Below are positions 26,367-34,724 of a DNA stretch of 64,000 nucleotides, piece after piece. Under the pieces are notes generated by a model, which saw only the letters and a list, made by a program, of their open reading frames with translations, was not told where the DNA came from and ran no database searches. The position numbers and the translations under genes were made by a program. Positions within the stretch are counted from its first letter, which is position 1; each line of letters opens with the position of its first letter. The stretch comes from Leptospira harrisiae (lineage in GTDB: Bacteria > Spirochaetota > Leptospiria > Leptospirales > Leptospiraceae): assembly GCF_002811945.1 (NCBI RefSeq), contig NZ_NPDX01000001.1, positions 1,186,501-1,250,500 on the forward strand, in the 5' to 3' direction.

Positions 26367-27509
26367 GTGAAAGAAAAAGAAAAAATCATAGTGGCGATGA
26401 GTGGTGGGGTAGATAGCGCTGTGGCCGCAGGGCTTCTCATGGAAGCAGGTTACGATGTGATCGGGATAAATCTACGCACTTGGGAATATGAAGCCCCGGC
26501 TTGTGATACCACTAAAAAATCCTGTTGTTCTCCGGAAGACATTCGTGATGCCCGCGATGTAGGTCTTTCTTTAAACATTCCCTTTTATGTAATTAAGATG
26601 GAAAAGGTGTTTGGGGAACGAGTGATTGATCGTTTTATTAATGATTATAAAGATGGAAGAACTCCAAATCCATGTGTAGAGTGTAACACCTTCGTGAAGT
26701 TTGGTGCTCTTTTTGAACAAGCCAAAATATTGGGAATAGATAAAATTGCGACTGGTCATTATGCCCGTGTCATCGAAGTTGATGGACGGTATGCCATCCG
26801 GAATGCCGTTGACATGAAAAAAAACCAAACGTACTATTTGTACGGTTTGTCCCAAGAAAATATTAAAAATACAGTTTTCCCACTTGGAGAAATGGATAAA
26901 GGTCAGGTGCGTGAAATTGCAAAACGAATGGGACTGCCTGTTGCTGAAAAACCAGAATCACAAGAGATTTGTTTTATTCCAGAAAATGATTACAGATCTT
27001 TCTTAAAAAAGAAAGGAATGGAGTTCACACCAGGATTTTTTAAATTGGCTTCCGGCCAAATTATCGGCAAACACCAAGGAAAAGAAGGATTCACCATCGG
27101 TCAAAGAAAGGGCCTAGGGATTGCATGGAAAAACCCACTTTATGTTTTATCCATTGAAGACGATGGAACTGTGGTACTTGGGGAAGAAGAAGAAACTGTT
27201 TCTGAATCTTTTATATTAGAAGAAATTACATACCAAGCACTCACACCTATGGAAGTAGGTGAATCGAAAGATATGAAAGTCCAAATTCGTTATAGGAGTG
27301 CACCTGTTCACTGTAAGGTGACTTCTCTAGGGAATACTTGGAAAGTGGATTTTTTAGAAGATGTAAAAAGTGTAACGCCAGGTCAATCCGCAACCTTTTA
27401 TCCTACTAATGGTGATTATTTATTCGCAGGTGGGATCATACAAAAAGGTTCCATCACAAGAAAGGTGAAAACAAATTTTGTTTTAGAGGCAGAGAGCGTT
27501 ACCATTTGA
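26367..27509 (+). CDS. mnmA: tRNA-specific 2-thiouridylase MnmA
   Basis: Adds sulfur to U34 of Lys, Glu and Gln tRNAs. The PP-loop VAMSGGVDSAVAAGLL, TPNPCVECN with the first catalytic Cys, ATGHYARV, and SQEICFI with the second Cys are present, as is the C-terminal beta-barrel. The start is taken as GTG after AAG, 1 bp past the previous stop; an in-frame TTG upstream lies inside the previous gene. The product is about 380 residues, in the family range. Its stop overlaps the start of the fusion gene. Confidence 0.95.
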   Translation: MKEKEKIIVAMSGGVDSAVAAGLLMEAGYDVIGINLRTWEYEAPACDTTKKSCCSPEDIRDARDVGLSLNIPFYVIKMEKVFGERVIDRFINDYKDGRTPNPCVECNTFVKFGALFEQAKILGIDKIATGHYARVIEVDGRYAIRNAVDMKKNQTYYLYGLSQENIKNTVFPLGEMDKGQVREIAKRMGLPVAEKPESQEICFIPENDYRSFLKKKGMEFTPGFFKLASGQIIGKHQGKEGFTIGQRKGLGIAWKNPLYVLSIEDDGTVVLGEEEETVSESFILEEITYQALTPMEVGESKDMKVQIRYRSAPVHCKVTSLGNTWKVDFLEDVKSVTPGQSATFYPTNGDYLFAGGIIQKGSITRKVKTNFVLEAESVTI

Positions 27510-29758
27510 AATCGGTAGAAGGCAAAACCATTCTGATCATTGGTGGGGGATTGTTACAAGTTCCCATCATCCAAACGGCTAAAACGATGCGACTCCATAC
27601 TGTTGTTGCAGATATGAATCCTTCTTCCATTGGATTTCAAATTGCTGACGAAGCCATTCTAATGTCCACAAAGGATGTGGAGGGAATGGTTAGGGAATCT
27701 AAAAAATTTGCACAAAATTCACCGATCCATGGTGTGATCACAGCAGGGACAGATGCTAGTATGACGGTGGCTGCAGTGGCTTCTGCCTTACAACTTCCTG
27801 GGATTCGCTTTGTGGATGCGGAGGCTGCATCTAATAAGGTAAAGATGCGCCAAAGGTTAAAAGAATTTGGAATGCCAATTCCTCGTTTTGCACCCGTTTG
27901 GTCGTTATTAGATGCCAAAGAGGCTCTTGATTCATTGACATTCCCTTTGGTGATGAAACCCGCTGACAATATGGGAGCGAGGGGAGTCATCAAAGTAAAT
28001 CACAAAGATGATCTGCCAACTGCATTTCGACATGCCAAAAGATTTTGTCCAACAGGTGAATTGATTTTAGAAGAATATATGGAAGGGCCTGAACTTTCCG
28101 TAGATGCCTTGGCCTTTCATGGCCAAATTAGAATGACAGGCATTGCAGACCGAATTATCGAACGTGAACCTTATTTTATTGAAGTAGGGCATAACATGCC
28201 TTCAGCGATGCCAAAAGAAATTTTGGAAGAAGTGGAACGAGTGATGGCAGGGGGAATGCGGGCACTTGGAATCCATCTTGGTGCGGGGAAGGGTGACATT
28301 AAAGTTACAAAAGAGGGAGTAAAAATAGGGGAAATTGCTGCCAGACTTTCTGGTGGTTTTATGTCTGCGTTTACCTATCCTTTGTCCACAGGTGTAAATT
28401 TAAACCGAGCTGCACTTCTCATATCTCTTGGTGAAACTCCAGATAATTTAGATCCTGTCCTCAGTCGTGTGTCCATTGAACGTTCGTTACTCTCCAAACC
28501 TGGAAAACTTATTTCGATTGGTGGTGTTGAGGAAATTAAAAAAATAGATGGAGTATCTGAAGTATTTATCCAATCCAAACCAGGTGATATCATTAAGGAA
28601 CCTACAAATAATATTGATAAGTCGGGCCACGTCATCATTGTGGCAAACAATCTAAAAGATGCAGATCTTGTTTTTGAAAAAGTAAAAAAGACAATTCGAT
28701 TTGAAGTCGATGAACAATTTTCTGTCACTGAAAAGGAAATTAATGACCAAGCAAGAATTCGATTTGGAAAAGATATTTGTTGGGTTTGTAAACAATGTGA
28801 CGGAAGTAATTGTGCCTCAGGAATTCCAGGAATGGGTGGTGTCGGTAGAATGGAAACGTTCCATGACAACAGTCTTGCCCTTTCTGAATATTCCATACTG
28901 CCAGGTTATATTAGAGATCATATAGTTCCGGAAATCCAAACTCAGTTTTTAGGTTATGATTTAAAAACGCCAATAATGGCTGCTCCTATGACAGGAGTGG
29001 GAACCAATATGAACTTTGTAATGACAGATGCGGATTACGCCAGTATGGTTGTACGTTCCTTTGTTCAAAATGGAAGCCTTGCCTGGCTTGGTGACGGAGC
29101 TTCTCCCGAAAAATATAAAGTTATGTTGGAGGCTTTGAAAAAGTCCTCAGGAAAAGGAATTTTGATCTGCAAACCAAGAGAAGATGAATCGATGTTAGTT
29201 GATCGTTTTATGCAGGCAGAAGCGGACGGAGTGTTCGCTTTGGGAATGGACATTGATGCAGTGAATTTCAAAACCATGGTCCAAAAGAATTTATCCAGTA
29301 TCACAAGGCCTTTGGAACGTTTGATCAAATTAAAAGAAAAAACAAAATTGCCATTTATCTTAAAAGGCATTATGAGTCCAGACGATGCAAAACTTGCAGT
29401 GGATGGTGGGTTTTCGGCAATTGTGGTTTCGAATCACGGAGGGAGAGTTCTCGATGGAATGCCTGGAACCGCACGTGTCCTCCCTAAAATTGCGGAAGTG
29501 GTAAAAGGAAAAATACCCATACTTGTGGATGGAGGCATTCGGTCGGGAATGGATGTTTTTAAAATGATCGCATTAGGTGCAGATTCTGTCCTCCTTGGAA
29601 GGCCAGTTGCGATTTCGCTTGTGGGTGGAGAGGATGCAGGAATTCGTTTTCTTTTACAAAAATATTCTGAAGAACTAAAACAATCAATGAGTGTTACTGG
29701 GACCAAAACTTTAGTGGACATCAAGCGAACGATGTTGCTTCATAAACTTCACGGTTGA
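27506..29758 (+). CDS. ATP-grasp / Cys-cluster / FMN-dependent alpha-hydroxy-acid oxidase fusion
   Basis: A 750-residue two-enzyme fusion. Residues 1-400 form a carboxylate-amine ligase-type ATP-grasp module: NAD-fold start ILIIGGGLLQVPII, PLVMKPADNMGARGVI, ELILEEYMEGPELSVD and IGEIAARLSGG. A four-Cys linker (C-x2-C-x2-C-x4-C, about residues 424-435) leads into a TIM-barrel FMN oxidoreductase of the lactate oxidase/glycolate oxidase group with VVSNHGGRVLDG, ILVDGGIRSG and LLGRP. Separate clostridial FMN proteins carry a similar Cys motif; the fusion to ATP-grasp is what is unusual. The substrates are unknown. It is coupled to mnmA by a TTG start overlapping its TGA. Confidence 0.85.
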   Translation: MKSVEGKTILIIGGGLLQVPIIQTAKTMRLHTVVADMNPSSIGFQIADEAILMSTKDVEGMVRESKKFAQNSPIHGVITAGTDASMTVAAVASALQLPGIRFVDAEAASNKVKMRQRLKEFGMPIPRFAPVWSLLDAKEALDSLTFPLVMKPADNMGARGVIKVNHKDDLPTAFRHAKRFCPTGELILEEYMEGPELSVDALAFHGQIRMTGIADRIIEREPYFIEVGHNMPSAMPKEILEEVERVMAGGMRALGIHLGAGKGDIKVTKEGVKIGEIAARLSGGFMSAFTYPLSTGVNLNRAALLISLGETPDNLDPVLSRVSIERSLLSKPGKLISIGGVEEIKKIDGVSEVFIQSKPGDIIKEPTNNIDKSGHVIIVANNLKDADLVFEKVKKTIRFEVDEQFSVTEKEINDQARIRFGKDICWVCKQCDGSNCASGIPGMGGVGRMETFHDNSLALSEYSILPGYIRDHIVPEIQTQFLGYDLKTPIMAAPMTGVGTNMNFVMTDADYASMVVRSFVQNGSLAWLGDGASPEKYKVMLEALKKSSGKGILICKPREDESMLVDRFMQAEADGVFALGMDIDAVNFKTMVQKNLSSITRPLERLIKLKEKTKLPFILKGIMSPDDAKLAVDGGFSAIVVSNHGGRVLDGMPGTARVLPKIAEVVKGKIPILVDGGIRSGMDVFKMIALGADSVLLGRPVAISLVGGEDAGIRFLLQKYSEELKQSMSVTGTKTLVDIKRTMLLHKLHG

Positions 29759-29760
29759 TT

Positions 29761-30987
29761 ATGGATAAGGAAATCAAAGATCCCGACGGAATATTGAAGG
29801 TAATCACCGCATTGTTCGGTAAACTACCTGCATACATAATAAACTCAGATAAGGAGTTCCCAGTAAAAATCATCGCCTTAAAGAATAAAGCCCTAGTTAT
29901 TAATACTAATCTTCAATTTTTAAGTAAAGATAGAATATTGACTGTTGTCCATAATGGCAGTAAGTTTTTAGCGCATTTTATTGTTGCCGGTGGTGATGGA
30001 AATGGAATTGAAATTTTAACGCCCGTTAAAATACAAATAACGGCAGCCTCTAGACAAGGATCTAGGGTTGATACAAGTCAAGTTCAAACTGGGATGGTTG
30101 TATCCAATATCATCAACGTGAATGATGTGTCTAAGGCAATTGGTTTTGATGATAAAAAAGTAGATGCTATTTTACTTGCTTATCGAACAAAACTCACAAA
30201 AGCATTCCCTTTATCATCAATCTTCTTTGCTGGTCGTATGGACAATCGATTGAGACTCATGCATCATTACGATAAAGATATTTTTATCATTGATCGTAAG
30301 GATAAGTCTACCGCATCTGCTGACTTTTTTCCCTTTGATGAGTACTTAAGAATTTTTGAAAGTTCTAAAATTCCTGATTCTTACACTTCGGAAATTTGTG
30401 TGCCAATTAAATATAAGGGTTATGTTCATCTTGGATATGTACAAGTTTTGTCCGAAAAACCTCTCGAATTCGAAATATATAAACAAATTCAAACTTTTGC
30501 GAATGCTGTTAGCCGTGATATCATAAGTACAGGTGTGTTTCAAGAATCACGTGATATTTGCCAGGTTATGGATTTAAGTATGGGAGGTATCAGTTTTATC
30601 CATGCACCTTCTCGATCATTCTCAAGATCCGTTACCTTAAACGGAACCATACTTTTTGACCTAAATTTGGAAGAGGGCAAACGAGTCACTATCCGTGGAA
30701 TCATCAAAAACATTCGTAACCAGGAAACCAACTTTCGAGTGGGTTGCCAATTCTACAACCTAACAGAAAAAGACATAGAGATTTTAGAGTTATTTCTTAA
30801 AGTCGAAAAGACAGAGAATTCGACAGAGGAAACTCCGGTCGAATCACAAGAGTTACAGGAAGATAGTCCGGAAGAAAACAAAGAGGAAACAACCTCTGTG
30901 ATTGGTTCTGTGGACGAACCAGGGGATCCTTTTGGCGGTGCCATGGACTCTGATTTTCCTTCCGAAGAACCAAGTCCCGAATCCTAA
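29761..30987 (+). CDS. PilZ-like domain protein, possibly leptospiral DUF1577 family
   Basis: A cytoplasmic protein of about 408 residues with no signal or membrane segment. Near the C-terminus (about 255-350) it shows a PilZ-like pattern: VMDLSMGGISFIH for the DxSxxG motif, then FRVGCQFYNLTEKD. The upstream arginine motif needed for cyclic-di-GMP is not clear, so binding is uncertain. The last 55 residues are acidic and disordered. The ATG at 29761 was chosen over a TTG two codons earlier that overlaps the fusion gene. The GGDEF protein a few kilobases upstream could supply the ligand. Confidence 0.65.
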   Translation: MDKEIKDPDGILKVITALFGKLPAYIINSDKEFPVKIIALKNKALVINTNLQFLSKDRILTVVHNGSKFLAHFIVAGGDGNGIEILTPVKIQITAASRQGSRVDTSQVQTGMVVSNIINVNDVSKAIGFDDKKVDAILLAYRTKLTKAFPLSSIFFAGRMDNRLRLMHHYDKDIFIIDRKDKSTASADFFPFDEYLRIFESSKIPDSYTSEICVPIKYKGYVHLGYVQVLSEKPLEFEIYKQIQTFANAVSRDIISTGVFQESRDICQVMDLSMGGISFIHAPSRSFSRSVTLNGTILFDLNLEEGKRVTIRGIIKNIRNQETNFRVGCQFYNLTEKDIEILELFLKVEKTENSTEETPVESQELQEDSPEENKEETTSVIGSVDEPGDPFGGAMDSDFPSEEPSPES

Positions 30988-30990
30988 ACA

Positions 30991-31947
30991 ATGTCATCTT
31001 ATCATTCATTGATTCGTTATCCTTTTACGGGTAAAACGGTCTTTGTGTTTCTCACCACTAAGTTTCCTTACCACAGTCCAGAAGAGTGGAACTATCTTTT
31101 AGAAATGGGCCGCATCCAAGTCCAAGGGGAAGTAGCGGGTGCAGATCGTTTGCTTAGAGAAGGAGACAGTGTTGTATACGATCCTATCCCTGGTCGAATC
31201 CAAGAACCGGAAGTCGACACAAGTTATAAGGTGTTAAAGGAAACCGAAGAATTTCTATTTATCAATAAACCGGGAAACTTACCCATGCACCCAGCGGGAA
31301 GATACCGCACGAGAACTCTTTTGAATCTTTTAGAAGAGACTTACCCCGTTGTGATTCCTGTCCATCGATTGGACAGAGAGACCTCGGGGATTGTGATTTT
31401 TGCAAAATCAGAAGAAAGTCGGACTTGGCTCCAACGAAAATTTGAAAAGAGAGAAGTAAAAAAAGAATATTTGGCCGTGGTTCGAGGAAGGTTTCCGAGG
31501 CCAATGGTTTTAGAAGGTTTTCTTGGTAAAGATTTGAATTCAGCGATTCGGAAAAAAATGAAGTTTTCGTTGGAAGAATTTTCTGATTCAAAGTTTGTTG
31601 CAACTGAATTTATTCCATTGGAAACTTCCAATTCACAAAATCTAAGTTTGGTGCTTGTTCGGCCTGTAACAGGTAGAATTCATCAAATTCGAGTAAGCCT
31701 ACTTTATCTTGGTTATCCTATTCTTGGAGATAAATTATATGGGCCAAGAGAAACTATGTTTTTGGATTTTGTTCAAACGGGACTCAGTCCTTCCTTATTA
31801 GAAGAACTAGGTGCAGAAAGGCAAATTCTACATGCGCATAGCATAAGTTATGTGGATGATCGAACCGGTGAGAGTATTAAAGTAAAATCGGATTCATTAA
31901 AAGAGATTCTATCCTACTTCCCAAACTATCTAGACTATGTCCCATAG
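30991..31947 (+). CDS. RluA-family RNA pseudouridine synthase
   Basis: A 318-residue protein with an N-terminal S4-like RNA-binding segment (about 10-70) and the RluA catalytic domain. The catalytic Asp is in PVHRLDRETSGIVIFAKS, and GRIHQIRVSLLYLGYPILGDKLYG is the C-terminal signature. Whether the target is 23S rRNA (RluD, RluC) or tRNA cannot be told. It starts 3 bp after the PilZ-like gene. Confidence 0.88.
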   Translation: MSSYHSLIRYPFTGKTVFVFLTTKFPYHSPEEWNYLLEMGRIQVQGEVAGADRLLREGDSVVYDPIPGRIQEPEVDTSYKVLKETEEFLFINKPGNLPMHPAGRYRTRTLLNLLEETYPVVIPVHRLDRETSGIVIFAKSEESRTWLQRKFEKREVKKEYLAVVRGRFPRPMVLEGFLGKDLNSAIRKKMKFSLEEFSDSKFVATEFIPLETSNSQNLSLVLVRPVTGRIHQIRVSLLYLGYPILGDKLYGPRETMFLDFVQTGLSPSLLEELGAERQILHAHSISYVDDRTGESIKVKSDSLKEILSYFPNYLDYVP

Positions 31948-31981
31948 ATTTTAATAAAAATCCAACTTAAGATTCGCCTTT

Positions 31982-32011
31982 CCTCCGATCTTTCTATAAA
32001 GAGAGAGGAGG
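31982..32011 (+). promoter_or_regulatory. Hairpin sequestering the ribosome-binding site of the DNA methyltransferase gene
   Basis: CCTCC (31982-31986) can pair with the Shine-Dalgarno core GGAGG (32007-32011), with an inner stem TCTTT/AAAGA around a CTAT loop. The full site AGGAGG lies 3 nt before the TTG at 32015 and 12 nt before the ATG at 32024. If it forms, translation would be low. Confidence 0.45.
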
Positions 32012-32014
32012 CTT

Positions 32015-33181
32015 TTGCAACGGATGGCAGGAGCAGGCAGATTATTAAAGGATTCAGAAAAGATTGTATTTGGTGAGTTTTGGACAGCAAAACAACGCCA
32101 AGGACATCCAATTCATCATACTGTAAGTTATAGAGCATCATTTAAGCCGGAACTTCCTTCTTTCTTTATGAAGGAATTTTTAAAAAAGAAAAATAGGGTC
32201 GTATATGATCCGTTTGGTGGTAGGGGTACAACTGCCATCCAAGCCAATATTGAAGGCCATGTAGCAGTTCATAACGACATACACCCATTGTCGATTTTTC
32301 TTGCTAGTGCGAGACAATATGTTCCCAAACTTGAAGATTTAGAAAAAAAGTTAAACTCTTTAGATTTAGATTCTGAAGTAGAAGATGATCCTTTTGATGT
32401 GAATTTACTTCCTTTTTTTCATCCAAGAACACTCAAAGAAATCAAAAACCTAAAGAAGTATATGGCAGAAGATTTTTCTGTGGAGATGAGATTTATTTCA
32501 CTCATCGCACTTTCTAGGTTACATGGGCATAGCACTGGATTTTTTTCAGTTTATACTTTTCCGCAAGTTTCAATTCCACCGGAAGCACAGGCAAAAAATA
32601 ATATCAAACGTGGACAAAGTCCGGAATACCGTCCGATCAAACCAAGAATTTTTCAAAAAATGAAACGTGATCTAGCTCTTCCGATTCCTCCGTTTTATCA
32701 TGAATTTTCTAAAAACAATTTGTATTCTTTGAATTCCGCGAATTCAGTTCCCAATGTGGCTTCAGAATCTGTGGATTTGATTGTGACTTCTCCACCTTTC
32801 CTGGATAAGGTGGACTATGAAGGCGACAACTGGTTGCGTCATTGGTTTTTGGACATCCAAAAGTCCAAAGATAGAAAACTCAGTATCTTTAGCAACTTAA
32901 GTGATTGGAATGCTTTTATTCGGTCCACTCTGAAGGAATCAGCAAGGGTTCTCAAAAAAGGATCCTATATGGTAATGGAAGTGGGTGAAGTCAAAAAAGG
33001 AAATTCCATTCTTTATTTGGATGAAGATGTGGTGAGGATGGCTGAGGGGACGGGCCTTGTTTGGAATAAAACTTACGTCCATACCCAAAGTTTTACAAAA
33101 CTTTCTAATTGTTGGCAGGTTTCTAACAATGAAAAAGGTACAAATTCCAACCGTTGTGTGGTTTTACGAAAAGTTTTATAA
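32015..33181 (+). CDS. Solitary DNA (N4/N6) methyltransferase
   Basis: A 388-residue SAM-dependent DNA aminomethyltransferase. Motif I appears as YDPFGGRGTTAIQAN (about residue 64) and catalytic motif IV as DLIVTSPPFLDKVDYEGDNW (about residue 262). Motif X-like sequence precedes motif I, and about 180 residues separate I from IV, so the order X-I-TRD-IV resembles the alpha class even though the motifs are of the beta type. No restriction enzyme or specificity subunit is nearby. TTG (32015) or ATG (32024) may be the start. The motif recognised is unknown. Confidence 0.75.
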   Translation: MQRMAGAGRLLKDSEKIVFGEFWTAKQRQGHPIHHTVSYRASFKPELPSFFMKEFLKKKNRVVYDPFGGRGTTAIQANIEGHVAVHNDIHPLSIFLASARQYVPKLEDLEKKLNSLDLDSEVEDDPFDVNLLPFFHPRTLKEIKNLKKYMAEDFSVEMRFISLIALSRLHGHSTGFFSVYTFPQVSIPPEAQAKNNIKRGQSPEYRPIKPRIFQKMKRDLALPIPPFYHEFSKNNLYSLNSANSVPNVASESVDLIVTSPPFLDKVDYEGDNWLRHWFLDIQKSKDRKLSIFSNLSDWNAFIRSTLKESARVLKKGSYMVMEVGEVKKGNSILYLDEDVVRMAEGTGLVWNKTYVHTQSFTKLSNCWQVSNNEKGTNSNRCVVLRKVL

Positions 33182-33194
33182 GTCTAATCATTGT

Positions 33195-33620
33195 ATGAAA
33201 CAATTTCGATTTTTGGTTTCCTTTTCTTTTTTAGTCGCTATGTTATTTGTTGGCCGTAATGGCTTTGTAGGACTTAGTGCAGATCCGATCGATTCCCACC
33301 CGATTGAAGTTTCAATCAAACAAAAATCGGTTGGGAAGTATGAATTGGAATTGTTTTTACCAAAAGACTATGGATTTCAGATGGAAGCACCTCACCGAAT
33401 CTTTTTGTCAGGTGCTGACGGTCTTAAGGTTTTAAATGCCGATTTAAAGCTTAAAGGTCCAGTACATCCCAAAAAACCAGAATACTTTGAATACCTCAAA
33501 CCCTTAACCTTCCAAGTGGAAGGAAATGGGAAATTACAATTAGATGCAAAATTATTTTACTGTAACTTTGTAAAAAACATTTGTATCCCAGCTAAGGTAA
33601 ACAAAACATTTTCCATCTAA
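33195..33620 (+). CDS. Exported protein resembling the DsbD N-terminal (alpha) domain
   Basis: A 141-residue product with a cleavable signal peptide (about 1-28). The C-terminal segment KLQLDAKLFYCNFVKNICIP with a C-x6-C pair resembles the redox-active end of the DsbD alpha domain (typically YQaCdd-xxC-xPP), which passes electrons in the periplasm. Without the DsbD transmembrane and thioredoxin parts, it would have to work alone or with another protein. The Dsb link is a moderate guess. It starts 13 bp after the methyltransferase gene. Confidence 0.6.
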   Translation: MKQFRFLVSFSFLVAMLFVGRNGFVGLSADPIDSHPIEVSIKQKSVGKYELELFLPKDYGFQMEAPHRIFLSGADGLKVLNADLKLKGPVHPKKPEYFEYLKPLTFQVEGNGKLQLDAKLFYCNFVKNICIPAKVNKTFSI

Positions 33621-33641
33621 TCAAATTTAGTTGGTCATTTA

Positions 33642-34070
33642 TTATTCTAAATCTTTGGTAACAAGACGTTTCAAGTTGGTTTTTTGAATTTGGTATAAGA
33701 AAAAATACCTTCCGCCAACCGAAACGTTTTTATCCAAAATTTTTCCTTCTTTTGAAATTTCGCGCAGTTCTTTTCTTCCCTTATCAGTAAGATTGGGGAT
33801 TGTATAAGTTTTTAATAAGTTCAGAGACTTTTGTTCAGCAATTGTTTTTGCTTCTTCAATTCGCTCTGATTCGGTGGGAAGAACACTGGATACCGCAACT
33901 TGGAATAAGGATTCAGAAAGGAATCCTTCCTTTGCTTTCGTAAATTCTAGAATTACTTCGTTTTCAGTATCTTTGGTTTGTGGGACTTCTTTTGTTTCTT
34001 TGGACTTACAATTCCAAACAAAAACAAGAATTGCGAAAGATAGGATCATCCTTGATAAAGTTTTGCTCAT
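33642..34070 (-). CDS. Putative lipoprotein
   Basis: A 142-residue protein with a signal peptide ending VFVWNC (Cys21), a spirochaetal-style lipobox. The mature part is charged and helical, with no recognised domain. It directly follows the next lipoprotein gene on the minus strand (no gap), so the two are probably co-expressed and may work together. It faces the DsbD-like gene tail to tail. Confidence 0.7.
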   Translation of the reverse strand: MSKTLSRMILSFAILVFVWNCKSKETKEVPQTKDTENEVILEFTKAKEGFLSESLFQVAVSSVLPTESERIEEAKTIAEQKSLNLLKTYTIPNLTDKGRKELREISKEGKILDKNVSVGGRYFFLYQIQKTNLKRLVTKDLE

Positions 34071-34703
34071 TTACAATTTCCTAGGTTCTGACAGTGGAGT
34101 TTTCTCCACACGTTCCATCAATTTAGGTTGGATATTTCGGAATAGGAAAGCACATTTTGTGCGATCCGAGTAATCTTCTTTGTAAAGAATCAAGCCATCA
34201 AAGAACCAAGCAAAGTTATGAATGGTTTCGATTGTGTTCTCTTTTTGAGTTTGGGGAATATTTGTAGCGGTTTGGCCTTGTTGGTTTGGTTGCGGGTTTG
34301 TTGTGGTGGAGGTTGGACTAGCGGCCGACTGAACTCCAACAGGGGTAGTGATTTGCGGGGCATTGGCAATCAACCGGGCCTGTCTGTCCTTTCCTTCCAA
34401 AGATTTGGAGTATTCGTCAAGTCCTTCGCCAAATCGGTGTTTTTGTCTTTGGATTTGTAAAAGAAAAGGAAGAGCCAGGCGTTCTCTTTCCACAAAGGCT
34501 CTTTGTTTGCAATCGTTGCGACGAGCGATGCCAGAAACTTCTTTATAAGTAACGGGGATTTCTACTTTGATTTGGAAAAATTCCCTGGAGATAAAACCTT
34601 CATCGCTTTCATTTTGGAGTGCTCGTTCCACATAACTGGGATCGGCAATGGTAAAGAGGCGACATGAACAAAAGAGACTTAAAATTAGAAGTTTACGAAC
34701 CAT
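34071..34703 (-). CDS. Putative lipoprotein with Pro/Thr/Gln-rich linker
   Basis: A 210-residue exported protein. The signal peptide ends LFCSC (lipid Cys about 14). Residues about 115-155 form a low-complexity Thr/Pro/Gln/Asn linker between two charged parts; the C-terminal part contains FAWFFDGLILYKEDY. I do not recognise it. The ATG at 34703 was chosen over a TTG upstream. Only 21 bp separate it from the divergent M16 protease gene. Confidence 0.7.
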   Translation of the reverse strand: MVRKLLILSLFCSCRLFTIADPSYVERALQNESDEGFISREFFQIKVEIPVTYKEVSGIARRNDCKQRAFVERERLALPFLLQIQRQKHRFGEGLDEYSKSLEGKDRQARLIANAPQITTPVGVQSAASPTSTTTNPQPNQQGQTATNIPQTQKENTIETIHNFAWFFDGLILYKEDYSDRTKCAFLFRNIQPKLMERVEKTPLSEPRKL

Positions 34704-34724
34704 TTCCAACTTCAAGACTAGTAG

